DNA of 64,000 nucleotides from Hymenochaete sp. R1. Its lineage: Eukaryota; Basidiomycota; Agaricomycetes; Hymenochaetales; Hymenochaetaceae. Position numbers and translations under genes: made by a program. Positions within the stretch are counted from its first letter, which is position 1; each line of letters starts with the position of its first letter. Positions 45,551 through 55,600 of this stretch are shown here, in pieces. Below the pieces are notes generated by a model. The model was not told the origin of the DNA. It searched no databases and saw only the letters and a program-made list of their open reading frames with translations. The stretch is taken from NCBI GenBank assembly GCA_019400425.1, contig JAFREE010000002.1, positions 248,001-312,000 on the forward strand. The letters are read 5' to 3'.

Positions 45551-46750
45551 ATGGCTGAGCCCGAGCATCTAGTGTGTAATTTTCCTTGCTTTCATTCGCA
45601 GACTTGCCACTCAGATCAACTTCACAGCACGTAACGTACAACGAAGTGCATAATGTCATCAAAGCGACAGCTCAAAAGATAGCAGAATGGAAACCAACTC
45701 TGCTCGTAGCCATCGGCAAGATTTTTATTTCTATGGGAATATGACCTTCAGCTAAGCTTTGCGCTTACAGGCGGAGGGTCAGTCGAAAGCACTATGTGAT
45801 ACATTTCCTTCCGCAGGGTACTGAAGCCCACGCCTATTGTAGCGGGTTCTTCCCGGCTCGCGTCCTCGTGCGTATCATAACGTGCTGGTTTTCTAACTAA
45901 AACCCGACTGAAACCTTAGACAGCGTACTTTCCTAAAAGACCCAACGACGAGCAAGAACATCCCAATCTTCGCGATCGGACTATCTTTGTATGAGAGTTT
46001 GCCAGGCACAACTGCCGAACAAGTGGGTCAAGAGGTCATAAGAACTCAATGGCTGTGAGTCGATGCATATGTATCTTCGTGTTTGATTAAGGACTGATTG
46101 AAGTTCAACGGCAGAGGTTCGGAGGGAGCAAAGGTCTTGCTCGGGCGTCGGGTGCTCATTGTCGTACGTAACCCGAACTCTTCTTGACCACCGTACGTTG
46201 ATTCAAGTTCGAAATGAAAGGACGAAGTTGACGACTCCCGAAAGACTCTGCAGTATGTTGATTGCTCTAATCACCCTCAAAAATCTTACTGAGTCTAACT
46301 CGTCAGCTACGCCGTTAAAGAGCTGAAAGCTGACGTAGAGAAAGAAATCCAAAGCTTGCCTGAACAAGTTCGCGAAGGAGCAAAGGCGGAGTTCGCTGTC
46401 TTTGTTGTTCACAATAAACAGAAGGAGAAGGCAGAGAATCTGCCAGAAGACCTTCCGTGCGTGCCAATTGGATGAACGTGTTGTCTAAAGGATTGTTTAT
46501 GGTGAAAATTATAGGTATTTCCCGGGTTCCGAAGTGCCGGATGTCTGGTACGTGTACCCACACAATGTGTGATGTATGACCAGGAGTTAATTTCTTTATA
46601 TACAAGGCTTGATTATCCATGGGAAGCAATGTGAGATTGCCCCTTTTCCACGTTGGCTTTTGTGTATGAACTAACAGATTATCCAGTGACATCGAAGAGC
46701 ACGACAAACTTGCTGCTGCGGAGAAATCGAAAACTGATGAAGGGACTTAG
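45551..46750 (+). CDS. XPT1: XPT1-like purine (xanthine/hypoxanthine) phosphoribosyltransferase
   Basis: Type I phosphoribosyltransferase for purine salvage, cytosolic. The spliced protein starts MAEPEHL, then VTYNEVHNVIKATAQKIAEW, LLVAIGGGGFFPARVLRTFL and KNIPIFAIGLSLYESL. The PRPP-binding loop is RRVLIVDEVDDSRKTL, followed by YAVKELKADVEKEIQ, FAVFVVHNKQK and a final VPDVWLDYPWEA, DIEEHDKLA. This order matches yeast Xpt1. The intron at 45716-45770 begins GCAAG, a GC-AG intron, and all phases close with it. One further intron (from about 45778) offers two possible acceptors; only the one before CGGGTTC fits the protein. Catalytic Asp residues are present. Confidence 0.9.
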
Positions 46751-47195
46751 ATATCTTGTTGATGTGGTTTAAATAAAAGCAAGTTGTCCATGTTACTTGG
46801 GTTGTGTGAGGAATAAGCAGTAGTTATGTGAGAAACGGGAAGAGGAGTGTGAGACTGTTTTCATTGGCCTGGCGCCTGGCCTTTGGCCTTCGACTTGCGC
46901 AGCCGTGATTGGCTAATGGCTGGCTGAGCGAGCATCCTCGACTAATCCATCCACGGCGCTCACGGCTTCCCTTCAGCCCGTTCCCTCCTTTTCCACTCAC
47001 GAGCCTCTCTTAAGCTCAAAGCTGCTCGACGCCGCAGCGGGCTTGAAGCCATAGACCTTCTTTGACAATCTACTACTTTTTGTCTGCCGCCTATTGTAAA
47101 GCCGGGCTTGGTTTGCCAAATAAAAGAGGACTGGGCGTTAGGACTTCAAGTAACATCCACACGTATACTCTCTTTGACCCAAGCAGCCTACAGTA
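46751..47195. other. Promoter region of the mitoferrin gene
   Basis: 445 bp between two plus-strand genes. The GGCCTGG-type motif is repeated near 46867-46890 (GCCTGGCGCCTGGCC). No GATA-type iron element was clear to me. Confidence 0.45.
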
Positions 47196-48439
47196 ATGGC
47201 AGAGGAAGAGATTGAATACGAGGGCCTTTCATCCGATGCTGGCCTTGCGGTGTGTCTGTTGCATTTTCGATCGTCCAACTCTGCTCATTTTTCTCTCTGC
47301 TTCCCAGGTTAATATGGCAGCAGGTGCCCTTGTGCGTTTAATTGCTCTACATTGCCACAATCATACGACTTATACTATTTTTCTAAGGCTGGGATCACAG
47401 AGCACGCTGTCATGTTTCCCGTTGACAGTATAAAGGTGCGGGTCTGTCCGCCTTGCTAGTTGTTACGCTCTTCTCACCTTGAGACGTGTGTAGACGCGAA
47501 TGCAAGTCTTCGCTACAAACCAGGCCGCTATCTATACTGGTGTAGGGAACGCTTTCACTCGGATCTCGGCGACAGAGGGATTACGCGCATTATGGAGGGG
47601 TGTGAACTCTGTCATCTTGGGTGCAGGTCCTGCTCACGCCGTGCACTTCGGAATGTACGAAGCGGTCAAGGAAATGACAGGTGGGAACCAGGGCGGGAAC
47701 CAATTTCTTTCGACTTGTGCGTTACTTGACCATGTCGTGCATTGAGAAGCGTTATGGATTAATAGTTATTCTTAGCGCTGGCGGGTGCTGCGGCGACGAT
47801 TTCGAGTGACGCGTTGATGAACCCCTTTGATGGTCAGTGTCATTGCGCTAGTCTCATTTTTCTTGTTCGCGAAGCTCAAGTATATCTACAGTGGTAAAGC
47901 AACGAATGCAGATGCATGGCTCTGAACATCGCTCTGTATTTACCTGCGCACGGACAGTATTCCAGAGCGAAGGCCTTTCGGCGTTCTACGTGTCATATCC
48001 CACGACGCTAATGATGACAGTTCCTTTCACCGCGGTTCAGTTTTCCGTGTACGAATACGTGAAAAGAGGTTTAAATCCCAAGAACGAATATTCACCGATG
48101 TCTCATATCGCTGCTGGTGGTCTCGCAGGTGCTGTGGCTGCTGGGATAACAACACCTCTAGATGTTGCAAAGACATTGTTGCAGACACGGGGCACTTCGC
48201 AAGACGCAGACATCCGGAACGCCCGCGGAATTTTGGATGCGGTAAAAATAATATTCAGGAGGGACGGGCTGAAGGGGTTCGTAAGGGGTCTATCACCCCG
48301 TATGCTAACACATATGCCGAGCAATGCTTTATGTTGGGCCTCATATGAATTCTTCAGTACGTCCTTATTAATCCATTGGTCAAAGGCACCGAATCTGACA
48401 TTGCGCGTGTTCTACGCAGAGGCCGCTATCCGCGACTAA
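47196..48439 (+). CDS. MRS3: Mitoferrin (mitochondrial iron carrier, MRS3/MRS4 type)
   Basis: Mitochondrial carrier family transporter of Fe2+ across the inner membrane, supplying haem and Fe-S synthesis. About 290 residues in seven exons, phases closed. Start MAEEEIEYEGL at 47196. Three carrier repeats carry the P-x-[DE]-x-x-[KR] signatures: FPVDSIK (in GITEHAVMFPVDSIKTRMQV, typical of mitoferrin), NPFDVVKQRMQM and TPLDVAKTLLQTRG. Also GPAHAVHFGMYEAVKE and the C-terminal LTHMPSNALCWASYEFF followed across the last intron by KAAIRD. Two early exons are short, one of 24 bases (VNMAAGAL). Iron specificity follows from the closest family, not from a seen residue. Confidence 0.93.
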
Positions 48440-49104
48440 GTGTTCTATTTATATATTCAATTCGCAAAAGCAAAGCAACGCTAATGATTTCGGGCTTACT
48501 TCGTTAACTCTCCTCTCCTCCTTCTCATACAACTACACCTGACCGGATCCGATGAGGCGAACATATGTCTTTTAGATTGGCTCGCATTTTCGATTTCTTT
48601 TCTTCCCCTCAAACTTCCCTACGTCTGCACGCTGTCGATTGCTTCTACGGTTCCATGTTTGTTCTCCGTGCATATGTTTTCTACAGTATTGGAACTCCTG
48701 CTTTAATATATTCATACTCATGGCGATTAGCGATAACTAGGAATGCACAGAATCGTTTGCATCGGTTTGAGAGCAATTCAGCCTCTAGCCATCTCTCTTC
48801 TTCTAGGGCTTATAACCTCTTTCTGTAATCTCTCGCGAAAGGGGCAGGAAACCCAACGAGTTCCAGCTTCATTTTGTAGAAGCATAGGTCTGTCCTTTGT
48901 GATGGATTACCGGATTGGAGGGCTTCCTAGGAGCTAAAAGAATGCGACTGGATATTGTTGTTAGCTCAGCGGTGAGCACTACGAGTAGGCAGATAAGACC
49001 AGACTAGTAGTAAACTTACCCGCGCAAGAAACCGACATGGGTTGTAGTAGTAAGTCCCGAAGTGAATACATATGAATTGAGCTGAGCTGCTTGAGTATAG
49101 AGAA
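48440..49104. other. Intergenic region, nothing recognised
   Basis: About 665 bp. A frame at 48565-48828 has no family resemblance. The word TTAGCTCAGCGGTGAGC at about 48961-48977 resembles a tRNA A-box, but no B-box or cloverleaf follows. Confidence 0.5.
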
Positions 49105-49702
49105 TCATGGACGTCCAAAATTAATCTTGGCTTCGTCGAAAATGTATCGGCCCAGTGAATCCGCTGGACATCCCTGGTGAATGACGCCGATGTCGCCATT
49201 TTCTTCGAAACATGATGTAGAAGAACGGACTATCCCACGTCTAAACGGCTCACATATGCAAACTCTCAGATTTTCGATATGATTCTTGAACGTTCGGCTG
49301 CCTTGCACTAAGAGCTGATTGAGCCGTAGAGGAGTATGTTTGGTGATGTGATGGGATTCGGGTGATAAGTCAGCTACAATGCTTATTTTTCTAAAACGTC
49401 AGAGGATTAGTCACGGTAGATCTGCTTACAGTCCCACGCGTCGCGAAGCATCTGTTTTGTATGATCTACTCTTTTCATCGAACCACACGGTCAGAAATCG
49501 AATCCCGTCTGAGAGAACAACAGATGCTCCCAGTTACAGTACTAGTCAATCAGGCTCATGGCTGGTCGATGATATGGTGAGTTGACCAAATACGACGAGA
49601 GGAGAACACGTCTACCGAATGCCGATCAAGCTTCTTGGCACCGTACCGCACGCGTAACCAACCCGAACTTTCCGAGTCATTGAACAGTCTGAAACATGCC
49701 AT
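49105..49702 (-). CDS. Unrecognised three-exon protein
   Basis: Exons 49594-49702, 49430-49526 and 49105-49390 join with perfect phase to 163 residues. Start MACFRLFNDSESSGWLRVRY, then GAKKLDRHSVDVFSSR, SVVLSDGIRFLTVWFDEKS, KISIVADLSPESHHI, RTFKNHIENLRVCICEPF, and FEENGDIGVIHQGCPADSLG near the end, stopping after INFGRP. Introns are GTATTT...GGGAG (67 bases) and GTAAGC...TTTAG (39 bases). The mixed composition, several Trp and Cys, and in-phase splicing make chance less likely. I recognise no domain and no function. It begins 173 bp from the divergent Zn2Cys6 factor, so the two could share a promoter. Confidence 0.45.
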
Positions 49703-49875
49703 TGTCAGCTTTCCATTGGGTTATCCATCTCAATGTAAGCAAAACGCTGACATGTGAAGTTACCCGAATCTTAGCATAAACCTAAAAAATTACTGGAAAG
49801 TATAAAGGAACCTCAAATTGGTTAATATGTCAGTCATTGCACCATAAAGAATTGATATTCTTTCGCTTCTGGACA

Positions 49876-52089
49876 ATGTCCAATTCCAGTTTCCCGAATC
49901 CTCTGCAACGGGGAAGCGCCTGCCTACCTTGCAGGTGTGCTCTAAGCTTTCTTGCAGCACTGATTGCTAATTGACGACGGACTTTTATTTGCAGACGCAG
50001 AAAGACTGTAAGTTTCGCCCAGGAAAGGACGCCAGATTCTTTTTTGTGTGTTTTTGGCTTTTATGGAGTTAAAGTTCTTTTACAGAAATGCGATGGCAAG
50101 CGTCCTGTCTGTTCACAATGCTTTCGAGCGAGCCGCGCGTCGCAATGTGAATTCTCAGACGCCCAGGGTCGTACGCAGACCGAAGACTTAGAGGAACGTT
50201 TGGCCATCCTTCAAAACCGGCTAAACCAGCTAGAAAATCCTGAGGAAGCCTCCCAAGCAATCCTACTTCATGACCCATACGCCCCATATAGGAAGTCTCA
50301 AGCGGAGGCGACGGCGGCCCAAAATTTTGAACCCATGGTTTCCTCTCAGAATACACATGCTCCCGAAACTCTCCCAGTTCATATTAGAGCCCAAGTGTAA
50401 GAGATACGATTGATTACTGAAACTACGCTAACACTTGCTTTGCAAGATTGGATCTGTTCTTTCAGAATCATGAAACATTAGGCTTTGCCATCGACGACAA
50501 ACGGCTCCGAGCTAAATTACAAAGCTCGGTCGGAGATGAACGTTCTCATCCTTCATTGGTCAACATTATTTCTTTGTGGGGACTTCGACTGCTCAATGAA
50601 GCGGATTTTTTGCCGTTGGAAGAGGTCTTCTTGCAGGAAGTAATCGACTCTCTAAGTATCGACCCGCAAATGGTCGTCAGTTTTTTTAATCATATTAGTC
50701 GCTCAAACTCTCACCAAATATATCTCAGACCATCATTTCGACTCGAAATATGATCGAGCTCATACAGGCAGAGGTACTCCTAGCCCAGTACTTCTTCAAC
50801 TTGGGGCGCGTCATCGAAGGAAAATATCACTCGGCTTCAGCGCTGTCTCTTGCCCTGGGATCTGGTTTGCACCATACCGGCCACGCTCCTTCGTCAAGCA
50901 ATGTACCGCAGGTCTCTGGGCTGGGATCGTTATCTGTTTCTCAGCTAGACAGACCTGCGAATGGACTGGAATATGGGGAGCGTGAACGTCTCTTCTGGAC
51001 TGTATGGGCCCTTGAATATTCCTGGAGTATAGTACTTGGTGAACCCTTCTCGTCCTCAGTTCTTCTGAACAGCCATCTGTCCCTCAAGATATCCTGGCCT
51101 TTGCGCCTCGATGAATATAGAGATAGAGATGTACGTCTTCTAGCCTTCAATGCACAAAGTAACAGAGACATCGTGCACTGATCCATTTTCTGACTTACAG
51201 ATAGAGCTCTCTGAACCAAAGCAGAATATTGTCACCTCGTTCCTGGAAGGAAAGGATGATGCCGACGTTATTAGATCTCCCGAATGCATTCGGGTCAAAG
51301 CCATTACGCTCTATGGGAGAATGACTTATCTCACAGACAAGTGGTACACCTGTGTGTCTGTAACTAACGGTGGATTCGGACGTAGAGGCTGACATCTACC
51401 ACAGTATCGAGCCCGGACCAGAGACAGACTCGCTTGGCGATTCAGGAAGACATTCGCGGTCTGGCTCGACTTATTACCAGCTTCGGTAAAAATTTGGTCC
51501 CGGTGCACAACCTAGATCATCGTAAAGCTGAGGATGTGATACTTCTAGCTGCACACTGTCTTGGGCATATATCTATGATCTCTGTCCATCTGGTACTTGC
51601 CTCTGCTTCCCCTGCGCTCGAAGGCGACGCTATAAATATTGCCATTTCTCATGCCCGTGGAATCTTCAGTATACTAGATAAAGTAGCGGAAGGGGAGGTG
51701 CTTGCACGTGTTGTGGATCCTATTCTCAGCGCACGTGCTCTTGCCGTATAGATGTCATTTTCGGATTGTCTAAATTGAACTCATACAGATATTAGGACGC
51801 AAAGCAGCTCAAGTTTTCGTGGATGCTTGGTGCCGCCTGGCTCGACTCTCTGAGACTTCCCAGGATGTGCAAAGGCGCCAATCAACTCTTCAGAATGCCG
51901 TAAAGCAAGCGATCCGGAGTCTGACGCGACTTACACAAACGTCAGATTTTAGTCCAGTTTTTGGTGAGTCTTTTTACCTCATTCTTTAAGCTGCCGGGGC
52001 TCATTATAGCTCTAGCTGCTCAGGCAGACCAAGTGGAAATGATAGCGGAAGGAGCTGGCATGACACTATTTGATAGCTCTTCGGAATGA
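49876..52089 (+). CDS. Second Zn2Cys6 fungal transcription factor
   Basis: Starts MSNSSFPNPLQRGSACLPC; two introns split the zinc cluster, giving C-x2-C-x6-C-x5-C-x2-C-x8-C (CLPCRRRKTKC, CSQC, QCEF). The linker is followed by a short coiled coil (LEERLAILQNRLNQLE) and a fungal TF homology domain: LFFQNHETLGFAIDDKRL, MIELIQAEVLLAQYFFNLGR, HSASALSLALGSGLHH, RERLFWTVWALEYSWSIVLG. Later helical segments contain HCLGHISMISVHLVLAS and GRKAAQVFVDAWCRLARLSE. Stop at 52087-52089. The basic triple RRRK in the cluster is typical of DNA contact. It differs from the 39.9 kb factor in its cluster, so the two are not recent copies. Targets unknown. Confidence 0.88.
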
Positions 52090-52686
52090 TAGTGACAGCT
52101 ACTCGGACTACAGATTGTGCTTACCTTTTTTTCTTTTAAAAATGTCTTAAGCTTCTACTTCGCTTTCGCCCGATACTTTTTGCATATCCAATTGTTTCTA
52201 TTAATTTACCTTCTACTTCCATGCTAGATGGCCTACTATCCTTCTACCATACACTTCAAGTAAAGGGAAGTTGGTTACTATAGGGACGAGGAACAATTTG
52301 CTGCCCTGCATAAGTAGCCATGGTGGAGGAATAATTATGCTTCTCAACCATAAAACACACCTAAACCTCGCCAAATACTGGTAATGGCTCGTGGGAAAGG
52401 ATGATTCTTATTTAATCTTACCATGGAAGTTTCGTCAAATGCCTTGCTCTGAAAAATGAAGTGGTGACTGTACCGTATTGTCTTCTCGCAGATGCGAAAG
52501 CGGTGACACTAACCGCGACGCGTCTGACGCGTCGCGTCGATTAATTCGTTGTACACGCTCACGTGGACGTAAGCGACTGATCTCGCTGCTTCTTGCATTT
52601 TGAATTTCTTTACCAAGACTTGACTTCATCCCTCTTCCATTCTTCACTTGACTCATTCTCGTACTACAACAGCCACGCGATAATAC
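52090..52686. other. Promoter region of MUS7
   Basis: About 600 bp between two plus-strand genes. The notable content is the MluI-box palindrome at 52514-52536; the rest is A/T-rich with no gene. Confidence 0.6.
52514..52536. promoter_or_regulatory. Paired MluI cell-cycle boxes in a perfect inverted repeat
   Basis: CGCGACGCGT, spacer CTG, then ACGCGTCGCG: two 10-bp arms in exact inverted symmetry, each holding ACGCGT (52518-52523 and 52527-52532). ACGCGT is the binding core of the MBF complex that drives G1/S genes in fungi. It lies 150 bp before the ATG of a replication-repair gene, which suits S-phase expression. Confidence 0.65.
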
Positions 52687-55600
52687 ATGGCAACACGCGG
52701 ATATGTCGAAACTTCTGATACTGAAGAACGCGAAATCATAGATGCGAAGACAGGAGATGGACCAAAGCATTGGCTTTCGTCGGCTTCAAATGTTAGCAGA
52801 AGTTTTGAAACTCCTGTGAAACGTCGAAAGGTATGTTTCTAACAAGGTGATGCGGAGCTGCTAATGTCCTCTAGTTCTTGCACAGATATCATGAGGAAGC
52901 ATCTCGAACACGGGACTCGACGCCAGATGTAGCACCTAGCTCGACAGTCGCGTCGCGCTCGTCTCCTGATGGTTCATACTCTACTTCGGTTTCACCAGCT
53001 ACCGCCCAGGTCGATGAAGAATTTGTCAAAACAAAGTCACCACGACCACGCGACTCATCAGTTGACCGTTTGACACAAGATTTCGACATTATTAATAGCA
53101 CTCTTCGAAGTTCTCAGGACGACGAATTGGATCTACTCTCGCGTCGCAGCCCTGGCTTAGAGGTCATTGAGCCTCTATATGACACTAGGTTCTCACAAGC
53201 CACTGTTCCGAGTAACGGTGGAACGACACCAGGAGGGCGGTCCAATCTCTTTGCAAACGACGAAAGTATGGTCGGCGAAAGAATTCGAGCACCTCTGGAT
53301 GTCACGACGAGCTTAACAAGAAAAAAGGCTCCAGCGTCTACCCTGAATATGCAAGCGAGAGCATATGACGTTCCTGCGTCGTCATCTTGCTCCTCTCGCC
53401 CTCCTTCCTCCACGCCAGTAGACGCGCATTCTGCACAATCACCTGTGTCGAGAGGGACCCAAACCCCTCTGGAGTTACTCCGCGAATTGTCAACTGCTAC
53501 CCCTCTTGACATCAGGCCTACTGAGCAAGAGCTGGCAACTCACGATGAGGACGCAGATGATCCACCCTCCCGAAGATATTCGCTGCGTACGCGAGAAGCG
53601 CGACAGCTCAACCCCTATTCCATCGAGAAGCTCTTGTACAAACAGCAAATGCGATCAAACCCAGATGCTATCGTCAGAATTATAAGTCCCAGACGCCTCC
53701 ATGGCGAGCAGCGGCATCGTGAGCACAAGGAACATGGAGAAGACTATGTCATTCCGGATGATGAAAGCCCATGGCGAGAAAGACGACATAGATCAAAATC
53801 AAAAGAGACAGATTCTTCTGACCATGTTGTCTCGGTACCACTTCCAAAAGCATTCGAGATGAGTGACGAGGAGGAACTGGAACTACCTCGCATACCTCTA
53901 GTAGCAAGGAAATCGCCACCACGACAGCGAAGAAGGAAACATAAATTCCCTATGAACGGTCTGCAGGCAAGGGAGACAAACGCACAAGGTCTTGACGAGC
54001 TTCCTGCGGGGTCTGAGGCGATCACATATAAGCGACGAAAGGTAAGGCATTCATGACTGTTTCTATACGGGCGTTCTGACTTGAGTAGAGACAGGACTTC
54101 CGAATTACTGGTAATCAGGATCTTTCGACATCAAGTAATAGCTCGCAGCCAGAGATTTCTCCCGCTCGTTTGGGTGAGACGCCGGAAAGTGGACCTATGG
54201 GAGGACTTTCACGGCGACAAACACCTGTCGAAGGCGGTCACTCCTCCATAACAAGTGACCTCGATGATGCGGATATCCAAGAGAACAACTACGACGTGAC
54301 GGCTACCCCACCGAGCCCTTCAGACAACGACGATAGACATCGCCCGCCAAAGCCTACACCCAGTCAGGAGAGTGATCATGATGAAGTGGAAAATCTTGAC
54401 AAACGCCAAAGAAAAGCGCTTAGTAGAGTAATGCCTAGGTTCATGATCAACCGCTTGTTGAAGAAGCAAGTTGAGGAAGCAGAGCCGCGCCCAAGGGTCA
54501 CTCATTCTGGCCACTCTTCTGCATCGGAATTGAGTGACGAGAATGCATGTCAGCCAGTGCCAGGTCGGTCCAGAATTAGGAAGAGGGTCGAGTCATTCGC
54601 CACACCGCAGCTTATCAAAGGTGACTCCGAAAGTTCAGATGATGGATTCGTAAAGCCTGGTCAATCTACGAGACTCTCGATACCCGTTGAAATCGACCAT
54701 TCAGCCCACAGTTCTTCGTCTTCGACGTCTTCGACGTCGGACGATTCCGATATCGAAGTCCTGGAGGGACCTCCAGTAGGGGGGCAACGTAGGTTGCGAT
54801 CTCCAGGTCCGCGGAGGGAGACCAGCCTCATTGATAGAATGCTTTCGAGGACGCGAAATCCAAATAAAAATTATCGTTTCGCTTGGAGAGAAAAGCAACG
54901 ACAAATCGACGGTGTTGGGAAAGTCCCAAAGAACAGAGCGCTAGACATTCAAGTGGGTGGATCCCGTCCTTCTCGTCCTTCAGGCACATGGCACAAACGT
55001 CCAGGCCTACAGTCGAGATTGCCATTCGAAGCCGTAGCAGGTTCATTTGAAGAGAAATTAGCCGACCCAGCGCATGAAAAGGGTGAACCACATCTGCACC
55101 AGGTTGACAATCATTCAGAAGCCTTTGCCACTTCAATCAAGAAATTGACAAAGGCCGAGAGACGAGAGGCTGCAAGAAAAACAGGGATTCATACCTTTAC
55201 GGGAGGTGGGAGAACGATAAGCGCAGGGAAAAGAAAAGCTTTCATGCAAGTTCAGATTGATCTAGCAGATAACGCTTTACGGGGCGCTCTGAAGCCTCTC
55301 AATTTGAACACGCGAATTGAAGGGGACCGAGTGTATCCAACTATCAAACACAATACTGGAAAGCGCCCAAGACTTCATCGAAGAACCGAGGTAGAATCGG
55401 ATCCTGCTCTTAAACAGAGCTCTCTCCACGATTTTGCCTATACTCAAGATGACTTCTCCCTCGAACCCAACTCTTCGTCACCATCTCGACTAGTACGACA
55501 CAAGAATTCAGTCGACGATGCTTTCCGAGCACAAATCAATGAATGCAGCATTGACTTTGGTATCGGCCCGCCTCCCCCCGGTCGTATGTTTGGCGCACTC

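Noticed and set aside
17944..46750. A purine-metabolism cluster (ADE1, OHCU decarboxylase, XPT1-like)
   Set aside because: The three genes are 13-15 kb apart with unrelated genes between and different orientations, so adjacency is no better than chance.
48961..49035. tRNA-like word TTAGCTCAGCGGTGAGC
   Set aside because: Resembles an A-box only; no GGTTCGA-type B-box, anticodon stem or acceptor pairing follows within 90 bases.
39882..52089. The two Zn2Cys6 factors as a recent duplication
   Set aside because: Cysteine spacing, linkers and C-termini differ clearly and the middle domains share only family-level features.
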